Assembly (NCBI RefSeq): GCF_029962835.1
Contig: NC_080574.1
Span: 42,462,501 to 42,526,500, forward strand
DNA from: Magnolia sinica
Taxonomy: Eukaryota > Streptophyta > Magnoliopsida > Magnoliales > Magnoliaceae
Direction of reading: 5' to 3'
DNA: 64,000 bases
In this document: positions 1 to 11,123 of the stretch, one piece after another
How positions within the stretch are numbered: the first letter of the stretch is position 1
How the letters are laid out: each line of letters opens with the position of its first letter
The notes under the pieces: generated by a model
The model's database searches: none
Seen by the model: only the letters and a program-made list of their open reading frames with translations
Told to the model about the DNA's origin: nothing
Translations under genes and position numbers: made by a program

Positions 1-153
1 AATGTGGCAAAACAAGATAATTATATAATTTTTTATTCATTCTCAACTAGAAATGTGGCAAAACAAGATAATTATATGATTTTTTATTCATTTTCAGCTA
101 GAAATGAGGCAAAACAAGACAATTACATAATTTTTTTTATTCATATTGACTAA
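1..153. repeat. 51-bp tandem repeat, three units
   Basis: Three successive units of about 51 bp, each beginning AATGTGGCAAAACAAGA or a near match and ending in a T-rich stretch with ATTCAT. Units 1 and 2 differ at only a few bases; unit 3 is more diverged. The array begins at the window edge, so more units may lie to the left. No coding content is seen. Confidence 0.85.
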
Positions 154-690
154 CCATCATCTCTCCTTAGGTCAGTGTCATAAATTCCAACTCCTTTTCT
201 TCCCTAATATTCTCTAGAAAATATTGTTCATCAAAGACCTCGCAAAATTGGTCCCAAGTCCGTACCGTTCCAAGCACCATAGTCCAAGCTACTGACTTCC
301 ACCCATAGTGCACTTCTCCTCGTAACATAAAAATGGCCAAAGTGACCTTCCGTTCGTCATTACACTCCATTACATAGAGTATCTTCTCAATCTCCATCTT
401 CCATTTGATCACTTCCAATAGATCCGATCTTCCCTCTCTTAAATTCTTTCATAAGGCTCCCAACTCTGTCAGGTTCATGCAATTACCGGAGGTTCTTTAT
501 GGGGTCTGCTGAGGTGCCCTCTGATCTCGTACAAACAGTTGATTCACTAAGTTCGCCATCATTCCTAAGGCACACACAATGTCCCCTAACGCCGGGTTTT
601 CACCCACTGCTCTTGCCTGATTGGTTGGATTAGCACCTTCAGGTGCATTGTTTCCGCTTACGATAAAGGTATCAAAGAAAGGATCCTTTT
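153..690 (-). pseudogene. Ty3/gypsy gag fragment (broken)
   Basis: Read on the minus strand, the segment from about 680 down to 155 gives a retrotransposon gag-like protein in pieces. An N-terminal part has an acidic/Ala-Asn stretch and a predicted helix. A second part (codons 418 to 167, 83 residues) has the retrotrans_gag pattern of hydrophobic residues with 'GWKSVAW' and 'TWDQFCEVFDEQYF', as in the capsid of plant gypsy elements. Frameshifts separate the parts, and no protease or polymerase follows before the window edge. Family identity rests on this pattern only; it is likely a 3'-truncated relic. Confidence 0.6.
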
Positions 691-830
691 AAAAAAAAAA
701 AAAAAAAAAAAACACGCGCACACATCCCCACACACTCACGCTAGTGGAATTTCACCATCCATGGATACTCAAACCCTTGACTGGGTGTTGAAACTCCTGA
801 GAGTCTTCCACCGGAGCAAGAGTAATCTTG
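690..830 (-). mobile_element. tRNA-derived SINE, family A, copy 1
   Basis: On the minus strand this reads as a short retroposon with a pol III A-box-like start (TACTCTTGCTCCGGTGGAAG), a B-box-like GGTTTGAGTATCC and a 3' poly-T run (the A-run at 689-711 on the + strand). It matches the second copy at 43898-44074 over almost its whole length. No clear target duplication is seen for this copy. Confidence 0.7.
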
Positions 831-839
831 TTTATATGG

Positions 840-2047
840 GCAGTGGGGCTGGGAGTTATGGCTCAGGTAATAAATAATATGTCATTTTCTTGCCGTTGAA
901 AATTAGTCCTTTATGACCATTTTCTGACGGTTTATGACAGCATGGTCATAATCATTACATGCTTGCTGTTTAATATAACAATTTCTGCAGGGACCACCAC
1001 TGCTCTATTATCCATGCCCACACGTGTGTTCCAGTGCAGCTGCAAACCTCTATGCTCCCTCAGATTTACCCAATTAGTAAGATACACCCCACCCCACTTA
1101 TATCCAGAAAAAAGGTTTTGAAAACCTTTGTTTTTAAAGACAAAATATTTTCTTTTTATTTTATTAAAACCAAATACAACATGTCTTATTTTATTAAAAC
1201 CAAATACAACATGTCTGTTTGTTTTGTATCTATTGTCACATCTAATGGTCGCCATCAATCACATATCATGACCTGCATTGTAGATGGGCATTGATCATCA
1301 GATGATCCTTTCGATGCGTATCTGATCTGTTGTGTTTTCTGTCAACTGTTACATCTAATGGTGGACGTCAATCGCATACCGCAACCCGCATTGTGGAGGG
1401 ATATGGCTCGATATTGGACCATGCTCAGTAGCTGATGAATATCAGATACGTTTGCTGTTGACTGCTTTTGTATGATCATGTAGTCAGTGTACACTAATCA
1501 AACAGTTAGACGGTTATACCATGCATCAGATCGGTTCTACCATCGACTCATTGACTAGCTATTGCATCAATCATCTATTAAATGGACAATTTTCTCAATG
1601 AAATCAAGCTATTTCTTGTCTTTTGGTTCCTAGTATATAGGTGTTTATGGTTTTCCAAATGATTTGTGGCAAACGGCACTAGTCTTAGTAATCATATATA
1701 TGGGCCATGCCTACAACTAACCGAGCACCACGTGGAAGGAGAACATGCATGAGATCCAAGCCGTCCATCAGCGGTGGCTCATATATTTGCTTTGGATAGA
1801 AAAATTGGGTCAGTTCAAAAATGGTCCACCCAACTGGGATGCCCACCGTTGACTAATATATGCCATCCAAATCCGTTTACATGATTCTTCTCACCAACAT
1901 GAAGGTACACTCCACCGTGAGTTGTGTGGGCCACGCCATGTTTTATATGTGCCATCCAATTCCTTTCATGTGACTCTTCTAGGGTCAAGGGATAACATGG
2001 AGTGGGGCACCTGATGGATGGGGCGGATCTCATCCACATCAGGGAAT
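840..2047. other. Intergenic, no gene recognised
   Basis: Low-complexity and ordinary AT-rich plant DNA. The only structure I can point to is a 30-bp exact direct duplication at 1156-1215. Small ORFs here show no family resemblance. Confidence 0.6.
1156..1215. repeat. 30-bp tandem duplication
   Basis: Two adjacent copies of a 30-bp unit (TTATTTTATTAAAACCAAAT..., ending ACATGTC), identical by eye, so the duplication is recent. Confidence 0.9.
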
Positions 2048-2052
2048 AGTTA

Positions 2053-2538
2053 TGTTGGGAAGCGCGGAAGGTGAGCCCTCAAGATCTGACGGTCTACACG
2101 AAGTTTGGAACCTTCACAAAGCAGAAGAACGTGCTTCAACGGCCTACCTATCTACTACTAGAGCAGATGGAACTATTCACACCTCTGATCCTACGGTATA
2201 TAGTGGCCCCGGATTGCGATCTATGGATCAGATCGTCCCAAGGACAAGCTAAAATGGACAGACTATAGCGCACACAATATCTCTCTGTATACTCTCGGTT
2301 TATCGTATGACTCAATTGCTTTTACATGAGAGAAGCGCATTCCTTTTTATAACAGAGGAAGGAGAGTTTGGGTGGGATTGGGATAAGGCCAAATAATCCG
2401 ATCAAATCCCTATCTTCAATTAAAAATCAAATTCATATTTGAATTTGAAATTTAATTCAAAGAAAGAGATCGGAGAAAACATGGGACGTACCCACTTGTG
2501 ATTGCTCACAAGTGGGCCCCACTAGCCTACGTCCAACA
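2053..2538 (-). repeat. 3' LTR of the copia element
   Basis: 486 bp, TG...CA ends. On the minus strand it has TATAAAAAG (plus-strand positions about 2343-2351), a plausible TATA box. Near its outer edge it has a perfect inverted repeat with 10-bp arms (2491-2500 and 2507-2516, loop of 6). It is downstream of the coding region and so is the 3' LTR. Confidence 0.93.
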
Positions 2539-2552
2539 TCTCTTACTCAATC
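2539..2552 (-). promoter_or_regulatory. Polypurine tract region
   Basis: The minus strand immediately inside the 3' LTR reads TTGAGTAAGAGA before the LTR start. This is the place where plus-strand priming should occur. The tract is short and broken by T residues, so this is assigned by position. Confidence 0.45.
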
Positions 2553-3744
2553 ACATTATGGGATAGGCACATAAATTTATTCATCTAACTTGCCTAATAA
2601 CAATCAAAGAACCAAACATCGCGATCAAAAGAATTAGAGGCGTGGGACTAGCTGGATCACTATAATCTTCTCACAGGTGCTTAAGTACTAAGTGACCACC
2701 TGACTAGTACTCAATAACCCAAGCTTTGCAATGCTTGTCATAGTCTTCATGACCACACCGGATGAAGTTAACTCCCGATCTGAAGTACTCGGCCAACATA
2801 CGTACTTATCCAACTTATCGAGTTATTCTGAAAACTTGATTTTTCACAAACTTCGACTAAAACCAATTCAAAGCAAATATATATATATATATATATATGC
2901 TTTTTAAGAAAAATACTGTTTGCAAAAGTCTAATAAAAAATAACTTGATACTGCCGGCGAATAAGTCTTCAAGTGCGTATTTACAGTTCTAGAAACTTGG
3001 TGTATCTGTCACAAGATCTTCCCCACGCAGATATGTAATTTGGAATTAATCAAGCTGCTTTCCTAGCGTAACTGAGTCTGGCCAATCAAGGACCTTTCGT
3101 CACAGTACACTAAAGTAGCAACACTCAATCTCATCCTCATATACATAAGAGGAGGGTAGCTAAGGACACAAAGAGTCACTTACGGGACTGGCTACTCGCA
3201 CTTTGCAGTGATTAGATCGAATCAAAGCAATATGTAGCTAAAAGGTCCCAGCACGTGGCTACAATCCACGTTGTAAAGTAGACAATACTAGGTGAATGTC
3301 GGGTCTACAATATGCAGGTCATTCCACATGAGGTACGACTCATCTCATAACCTCATAACCTGGCTTTAATTTCAGGTCATAACATTGATCACATATAACA
3401 GAAAGGTGCGATTATGTTATTCGACTGTATCAGTCTCATCTACAATCTTTATAAGATTGGAGGCAAGTACGACTCACTCATATCCTCATCCTTTATTATT
3501 CACAATAAAGGGAAGTTCATACCTCAATGTATAAACATATCCCTAAATGTACCTCTCTTGTACATTCAAGGTTGGTCAATCGTGCGAGTGGGTGACCGGC
3601 CTGCCGACAAAAAATAGAAATCCTACATGATCTCAAGGTAAATGCTGATGATCTACATACTTAGTTTATATTAGTGTTCAATACTGAATAAAAAGAATAT
3701 ATTATTCATGAAAGATCGAATGTCTTACAAAACAAGTACATCAT

Positions 3745-6700
3745 TCAAACTTTCCTCAATTCCATCTGCCTGACGTGAACCTGAAATAGATCTCTAGCTA
3801 TAGGTTTCGTCATGGGATCAGCCATCATCTCCTTAGTAGGAATGTAGCTGAGGGCGACCTTTTTATCTCTCACTTGATCACGGACGTAATGATACTTGAT
3901 TTCAATGTGCTTAGATTTCTGGTGATGTTTAGGGTCCTTTGCCAAGTCAATGACAGAAGTATTGTCTATCTTCAGCGATATTGGCTGACGAACACTCAGT
4001 ACAACACCCAGACTCAATAGAAATCTACGAACTCATACACACTCCTGAACTGCAGCACAACATGCAATGTACTCGGCCTCCATAGATGAAAGAGTTGTAG
4101 ATGTCTGTTTCTTACTCGACCATGAGATAGCTCCTCATCCGAGTAAGAATACATACTCTGAAGTAGACTTTCCCTCGTCGGCGTCATTACCCCAAGCAGC
4201 ATCTGAATATCCTTTGAGCTCGAGGTTTGTGCCTTCATAACACAACATTAGGTATTTTGTTCCTCTGAGATAGCAGAATATACGTTTGACGGCTTGCCAA
4301 TGAGACTGTCCTGGGTTACTCTAATAACGGCTGACTATGCCAACTGCATAGCTAATATCCGGTCTGGTACAAAGCATAGCATACATTAAGCTCCCTACTA
4401 CACTTGCATAAGGTACTGAGGATATAGTCAATTTCTCGGTTTCAGTCTGGGGACACGATTTCCTGTCTAGCTTGGTAGCTTTATCCATAGGGGTTTCAAC
4501 ATCTTTTGAATTTTTCATCCTGAACCGCTCTAAGATCTTTTGTATATAGGTTGCTTGAGACAAGCCTAAAAATTTCTTAGGGCGATCCCTGATGATTTTC
4601 ACCCCAAGAATAAAGTTAGCTTCACCGAGGTCTTTCATCTCAAAGTTCGAGAATGGCCAATCTTTAGTCGATATCAACAATTGCATGTCATTACCAGCTA
4701 ACAGGATATCGTCTACATATAGAGATAGTATCAGAAAAGATCTTCCAGACCGTTTCATATATACACAATGATCTTCTTCACTCATCGTGAATCCAAAAGT
4801 GGTGATGGCCAAGTGGAACCTCATGTACCATTGTCTTGAAGATTGCTTCAGCCCATAAATAGATTTCAACAACTTGCAGACTTTCTTTGGATGCTTTTTG
4901 TCCACATAACACATGGGCCATTGCATGTATATCTCTTCATCCAAGTCACCATTTAAGAATGCAGTCTTTACATCCATCTGATATAACTCTAAGTTTAAAC
5001 TTGTGACAATAGACAAGATCATGCGGATTGAGGAGAACTTTGCAACAGGGGAAAAGGTCTCCTCGTAATCAATGCCTTCTTGTTGTGTAAAACCTTTAGC
5101 AACTAATCGTGCTTTATACTTGTCCATTGTACCATCTGCCTTTCTTTTGATATTAAGTATCTATTTATTACCTATCGCTTTACGATTGGAAGACAGATCA
5201 ATAAGTTTCCAGACTTTATTTTTCTCCATGGAAGCGATCTCTTCGTCCATAGCATTTACCCAATCGGCCGAGTAAGAAGATAATAATGTATCCTGATACG
5301 AATCAGGTTCATCATCATCAACTGCAATGCAAGAGAATGTTTGCCCCTCAATATCGAAGTATCTTCGGGGAATCAATCCTCTTTTGCTTCAACGTAACTC
5401 AGGAGCCTACTGAGATGTCCTCCCACTGTCCTGGTGAACTATAGGAGCATCTTCATCTTGAAGAGCAAAACTCCCACTCTCCTGAGATACATCGGGTATT
5501 TCAAAAAATTTTATTGGAACCTTTTGCTTTATTCGGCTTGGGTATCTATTTTCAACGAAGGTTACGTCTCTGGATTCTATCTCAATCCATCGTCCATGGT
5601 CTTCATATACTAGAACGTATCCCTTTGAATGCATATGGTACCTAATGAACACGCATTCAATGGTTTTACTATCAAGTTTACCTCTATGCTGAGTAGGTAG
5701 CAAAACATATCCCAAAGATCCCCAAGGGCGTAGGTTGGCTAAAGAAGAAATCCTCCCAGACCACATCTCATATGGAGTCTTAGAAATGAATTTGGATGGG
5801 ACTCTATTAAGGACGTAAACGGCTGTTAACAGTATGTCTCCCCAGAATGTGGTAGAGAGATTGGCTTGTTCCATCATCGATCTAACCATGTCCAATAGTG
5901 TCATATTCCTTCTATCTGCAACACCGTTTTGTGTGGAGTGTAAGCCATTGTGTACTGCCGAACAATTCCAAAGTTTTCACTATATGATTTAAACGTTTCA
6001 GATGTATACTCGCCACCTCTATCAGATCGAAGGATTTTAATCTTTTTCTCAAGCTGATTTTTCACCTCAGCTTTACATTTAAGAAAATAATCAAAAGCCT
6101 TAGATTTGTATAAGAGGAGATACATATATCCATAGTGCGAGTAATCGTCAATGAAAGTGGCAAAGTATTGACATTCGTTTCTGGCATGTACATTAAAGGG
6201 TTTACAGATATCTGAATGGATTATCTCTAGTATGCCCTTAGACCTAGCCGCTTTGGGAAATAGTTTCTTCGAAGTCTTCCCGGACACACAATGTTCACAA
6301 AATAGCAAATCAACTTTGGATAAGGAGTCTAACAGACCAAAACGTACTAGTCTTGTCATACGATCCTTTCCGATGTGACCTAACCTCGCGTGCCATTTTT
6401 GAGATTCAGATACTACATTTTTATTCGACATAGCAGATAAAGCAAGAGGGGCATTATCACAATCTACGTCCAGAATAAATAAATTTGAAATTAAATTTTT
6501 TCATGCAAAAATGAAGTTATTCAGTCTCAAAGAAACTCTTATCCCAAAAAATCGAATATCAAAACCATCAAATAATAACCTAAAAACAGAAATTAAATTT
6601 CGACGCATCCTCGGTGCAAAAAGAGTATCACGAAGGATTATTGTTTGCCTTATGCGCGTACGGAGATGGAGAACGTCAATCCCTTGTACATCTTCAACAA

Positions 6701-6863
6701 CGTTATTGCCCATGTACAGCTTATAACTTCCTTTGGCTACAGGCCGGAATTCCTCGAGTCTTCGACGACTCTGTGTCACGTGCTTTGTTGCGCCTGAATC
6801 CAAAATCCACTCGTTAAATATAGTATCAACGAAAAGGATTTCAGAACAAACGCCTACATACAA
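3745..6863 (-). pseudogene. copia pol (protease-integrase-RT-RNase H), inactivated
   Basis: Domains in order on the minus strand: aspartic protease with 'LDSGATKHV' (about 6780-6800); GAG-pre-integrase HHCC finger with 'WHARLGH' and 'CEHC' and the integrase core with HSD, DDYS and GGEY acids (6431-5901); integrase C-terminal part (5904-5407); reverse transcriptase with 'YVDDILLAGND' (5376-4321); RNase H with 'SDAAWGND', 'MEAEYIACC' and a C-terminal 'MMADPMTKP' (4240-3745). The protease and integrase frames are separated by a stop, and a 1-nt shift near 5940 breaks the integrase. From 5904 to 3745 one frame is kept but interrupted by TAG at 5407, 5161 and 4321 and by TGA codons near 5390, 4130 and 4020. 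Catalytic residues remain visible, but no full polyprotein can be made. Confidence 0.93.
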
Positions 6864-7726
6864 AGTATCTCGTGACTGAGAAATTACCGTCTTTTTATGG
6901 GCACACTGCCGAGCATAATGGCCGGAATTTTCACAGACAAAGCAGACTATATTTGTCTTTTTCTGCTTCTTCTTTCCATTCCCCTTCTTGAGATTTGGAG
7001 GAGGTATTGTGGTCTTCTGTTCTTGATTATTCTTCTCCGCCTTCTTGCGAGCTTTGGACCATTTATTGTTAGCTTTCTATTTATGGGTCTCTGCTACAAA
7101 GGCCTTGGCCAAACCTGGCTAAATTGCATTCATTTCAACCTCACGTACCAAGTGGCCACAAAAGTCTCTGAACGTAGTGATAGAATCAGTATGGCTCAGA
7201 ATTCTTTTGATTTGGGCCCAAGATTTAGGCAAAGAATGGTGCATGGCTATAATTTTCTGATTTTCAATTAATTTGCATCCAACATTTCTAAGGGCACATT
7301 CATTTGTTCCATCTTACGAATATGATCTTTGATGAGGCAGCCGATAGGCATCCTGTACTCCTGGAATTCTAATTCCATTGCCCTAACTCTCGCATCTGAC
7401 TTCTGCGCATAGGCATCTGTCAGTGCTTTCCAGATTCCCTTAATGGTTTCATGCACTTCATACGTAGGTATGAGTTCTTTGTGCATAGTGCTAAGAAGGA
7501 TATTACGAGCTAAATAATTTTGTTTTCGCCACTTATTATAGAGAGTCATCGTAACCCTATGTTCTTGTAAATTTCCGTTTTCAGCCAAGATGGGTTCCTC
7601 TTGAACTACATTAAGTGTGTGAGATATGTCGTCCTCGTCCAGAAGGCATCGCGACCAGTCTTCGTAGTTGTTGCCGTCGAAATGTTGTCCTTTCAGCTGT
7701 TCAGCGATTAACGCTTTGGTGGTCAT
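6864..7726 (-). pseudogene. copia gag with CCHC zinc knuckle, broken
   Basis: The gag ATG is at 7726. The first 152 residues contain the UBN2/DUF4219-like start ('FDGNNYEDWSRCL') and run to a TAA at 7268-7270. The rest continues in another frame. It includes a lysine-rich stretch and a CCHC knuckle (CFVCENSGHYARQC, codons 6944 to 6903) that binds the RNA genome in this family, and is read in the same frame as the protease. Gag would form the cytoplasmic virus-like particle. The stop plus frameshift make it non-functional as written. Confidence 0.88.
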
Positions 7727-8175
7727 CTCTACATTGCATGAGTATCACTACTTAGCTAAGATCTAAGGTATTGACACTAATCATCAGCATTTCTACGTAT
7801 TATATAAATTTTCAAAGTATAAAAGCAGTTAACACATCTTAATGAGATTTGAAAGTCCACATACTTGAATAGGCGGTGTAGAATAATCAAGTTCTCTAAT
7901 TAAGATGGGTTTAATACTTTTATAAAAATAAATTTATATAACGTGCAACCTTCCATTACATGGTTGCATGCATCATTTGGTGGAGGAGAATAAACTCCCA
8001 CTCAGGTTATGCACAACCTTTATATTTTAGGGAGCATCTAAGCACTAAGTTTTGTAATTTCTAATGGAAAATGTAGGGGGCTAAGATCTAAACACATCAA
8101 GCCTAATTATTTCACACATATTATCATCAGAAAAAAAATAAAGAAAGTGCTTAAATATGAAGAGAGTTCAATCTT

Positions 8176-8300
8176 CACTAGTGATCATGTCCATTAGAGA
8201 TGGATCTAATCATCACCGTTAATGATCATTGTTGATGATGGATCCTTTCATCAACATTGATCATCATGGTTGATGATCATTTCGATCACTAATGATCTCT
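8176..8300. repeat. GATCAT/ATGATC-rich imperfect repeats
   Basis: Several overlapping short units of the type TTGATGATC / GATCATCA alternate in both orientations, so the stretch can fold on itself. Short related words extend beyond the boundaries given. Confidence 0.6.
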
Positions 8301-8649
8301 TAATCAATAGTGAAGAAAAAGTGATAAAGGAAACATCATTCATATGCCACATTACACAAGAGGGGCATCATACGAATTTATGGGACCATCATATCATAAG
8401 CATACATGCATTCATTACACACAGCACTTCACTTGTGCATCATTATGTATTTGTAATATGTGCATCATCATTACCAGATGAGCGACCCTTATTCCATGTA
8501 CATGTGCCATATTGCTACAGGCGACATGGAAATCAGATTGCGTAGTTAGTAAACTCCTTTAAGCCAATCTCAAAAATATGTGGTTTATCCATGCCATGTA
8601 TCCATGTGGCCCACTTGATAATTATATTTGTCATAAATTCAAGCTCACC

Positions 8650-9310
8650 AGATGGATGGACAGTTTGGATACAACACATACCTCATGATAAGATCCATAT
8701 GTGTTATTAACTGCCTAGTTCTCCATATGGATAGACGGTTTAGATACAACACATATCTTGCCATCTGAGCAACACATGAACATTTATAGCACATGGATAC
8801 AATACATGATTTGCACATGGATACAACACGTGAATATTCAATGTGGGAAATATTCAATTTGGGTTGCTGACGTATAAGAATACAACACATGAATATTCAT
8901 GGGTTGCTGACGTACATGATTACAACTATAAAAATTTATGGGTTGTTGATGTACATGAATACAACTATGGCAAGATATACACTAGCCTATTCGTGTACAG
9001 ATGCTATGTATATAGTTGAAGTTATCTATCAAAACAACATGTGTACACGTGCACATCGGCCAACATATGCACACACGTGTACATGTGCACATCAGCCAAG
9101 TATACGTGCTCACGTGTACATCAGCCAACATATGGAGAAGTTAGTCTAAACATGTGTACACATGTACATCAGCCAACATACGTGCATATACACTTGTGTG
9201 CATGTACATAAGCCATCACGTTTACAATAGTAGCCAACAATTCATGAGTTATCAGACGTGTACATGTACATGAGCCATCGCGTGTACAATAACCAACAAT
9301 TCAAGTATGG
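8650..9310. repeat. Imperfect tandem repeats with ACACGTGTACATG words
   Basis: A first part (about 8650-8970) repeats phrases such as ATACAACACATGAATATTCA and GGGTTGCTGACGTACATGA. A second part (about 9030-9310) repeats CATGTACATCAGCCAACATA with variable spacers of CACGTGTAC. Unit length varies from about 35 to 60 bp. Confidence 0.75.
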
Positions 9311-9799
9311 TGAGATACGTCACCAGTAGCTATGTTTTAGTAGTTAACTTTAATTCAACAATTATTTAGTTGGTATGATGCACACGTATGGGGTATATGC
9401 TACATACTTTCATGGTTTGGTAATCCACACCGCTGGTAGATTGAGTTGCACCATGGATGGACTATACCCTACAAACTTTCCTTCATGGGACAATCTTAAC
9501 CTTTCCATCTGTGGTCTACCAATGGACGGTCAATTATAGCAAAACACAACAACAGTCCACATTCAACATAAAAGTGGGAGTATATATCTGCCGTAATGTA
9601 TATTCATGGGGTACATCACGTGGATTCTTTATTGTATGGTAATCATATATGGACCCACTTATCAGAATAAGAATGCGTGTACTTAGCCATTCCGTTTTTC
9701 AAATACATCAGCTAGTGGTGTATTTCAATACAACAACATTAGCCACTAATAGCTATGTTGTATTTCAATACAACAACATCAGTCAAACTGATCTCTACG

Positions 9800-10337
9800 G
9801 AAGCGGATTGTGTACTGAGTAACTCAGTACGCTTAGCGTACTGAGTAAAGTCTGTGGGTCCCACAGTCATTCATGAATTTTATCCACTCCGTCCATACAT
9901 TTTAGAAGATAAGTTTAGGTCTTTAGCTTAGAAATTAAGCATATCCAAAGCTTAAATGGACCACACCACCGGAAACAGTGTGAATTCAACATCTACCATT
10001 GAAAATTTCGTGGGGGCAATAGAAGTTTTAAATCAATATGATCTTTCTGCTTTCACTTCATCCATGTCTTTGTTATATTATGAACATGTTGGATGACAAA
10101 TAAACATCACTGTGGGCCATAGAAATGTTTCAACGGTGGAAATCATTATTCCCACGGTTTCCTGTGGTATGATCCACTTGAGTTTTGGATATACCTCAAT
10201 TTTGGTATCAACCACTAAAATGATCTGAAAAAACAAATGGACGGAGTGGATAAGACAAATACATTCACCATGGGCCCAACTGAGTTTACTCAGTACGATA
10301 AGAGCGTACCGAGTAACTCAATACGCAATCCGATTTC
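9800..10337. mobile_element. Mutator-like MITE (538 bp) nested in the copia leader
   Basis: Long terminal inverted repeats: the left end GAAGCGGATTGTGTACTGAG pairs with the right end read inversely, GAAATCGGATTGCGTATTGA. Pairing continues with gaps for about 100 bp, including the internal TTATCCACTCCGTCCAT / ATGGACGGAGTGGATAA pair. It is flanked by a perfect 10-bp target duplication GATCTCTACG (9790-9799 and 10338-10347), the size expected of the Mutator superfamily. There is no transposase, so it is non-autonomous. It must be younger than the ancestor of this retrotransposon leader. Confidence 0.93.
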
Positions 10338-10618
10338 GATCTCTACGTATGCTTAAGATATGGCATAATGTAGACTAGCCATTATGACCCCCCACGTGTA
10401 CAAAAGTTATGGTATAACATATATTTGTGATGTACACGCATGTGTTATATTTCTATTGTGATGTACACGCATGTGATACATTACTTGGATCAATCCTTAA
10501 ATCAACAAAATGGTATACATGAACCAATACCATTTGAAAGCCTTGGATTCCAATCCAAAAAGAAAGGATAGGCCACTTACCTTTTTAGATGAAAATAATC
10601 AGAGATCCGCCATTAAAT

Positions 10619-10630
10619 GCTCTGATACCA
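10619..10630 (-). promoter_or_regulatory. Primer-binding site (initiator Met tRNA)
   Basis: The minus strand reads TGGTATCAGAGC one base inside the 5' LTR. This is the usual plant copia primer site complementary to the 3' end of tRNA-iMet. Confidence 0.95.
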
Positions 10631-10631
10631 C

Positions 10632-11118
10632 TGTTGGGAAGCACGGAAGGTGAGCCCTCAAGATCTGACGGTCTACACGAAGTTTGGAACCTTCACAAAG
10701 CAGAAGAACGGTGCTTCAACGGCCCGCCTATTTACTACTGGAGCAGATGGAACTATTCACACCTCTGATCCTACGGTATATAGTGGCCTCGGATTGTGAT
10801 CTATGGATCAAATCGTCCCAAGGACAAGCTAAAATGGACAGACTATAGCGCACACAATATCTCTCTGTATACTCTCGGTTTATCGCATGACTCAATTGCT
10901 TTTACACGAGAGAAGCGCATTCCTTCTTATAATAGAGGAAGGAGAGTTTGGGTGGGATTGGGATAAGGCCAAATAATCCGATCAAATCCCTATCTTCAAT
11001 TAAAAATCAAATTCATATTTGAATTTGAAATTTAATTCAAAAGAAGAGACCGGAGAAAACATGGGACGTACCCACTAGTGATTGCTCATAAGTGGGCCCC
11101 ACTGGCCTACGTCCAACA
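10632..11118 (-). repeat. 5' LTR of the copia element
   Basis: 487 bp, beginning TGTTGGGAAG and ending GTCCAACA on the + strand, next to the primer site, so it is the promoter-bearing LTR. The TATA word seen in the other LTR is changed here to TATAAGAAGG, and the 10-bp stem near the outer edge has two mismatches. Confidence 0.93.
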
Positions 11119-11123
11119 AGTTA

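Larger units (their letters stand above)
7727..10618 (-). other. Long leader of the copia element
   Basis: 2.9 kb between the primer-binding site and the gag start, where many copia elements have a much shorter leader. It has no coding domain that I recognise. It contains imperfect repeats (8176-8300 and 8650-9310) and a nested Mutator-type MITE (9800-10337), which accounts for about 0.55 kb of the extra length. Confidence 0.8.
2053..11118 (-). mobile_element. Complete Ty1/copia LTR retrotransposon (9.07 kb)
   Basis: Two LTRs (2053-2538 and 10632-11118) begin TGTTGGGAAG and end GTCCAACA in + orientation. The element is bounded by the perfect 5-bp target duplication AGTTA (2048-2052 and 11119-11123). 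The primer-binding site beside the right LTR and the coding frames show that it is transcribed leftwards. The order gag, protease, integrase, reverse transcriptase, RNase H is the Ty1/copia order. The LTRs differ by about 18 substitutions and one 1-bp indel by eye (about 96% identity), so insertion is fairly recent, yet gag-pol carries several nonsense codons and at least two frameshifts. The leader between the primer site and gag is unusually long (2.9 kb) and contains a nested Mutator-type MITE. Confidence 0.95.
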
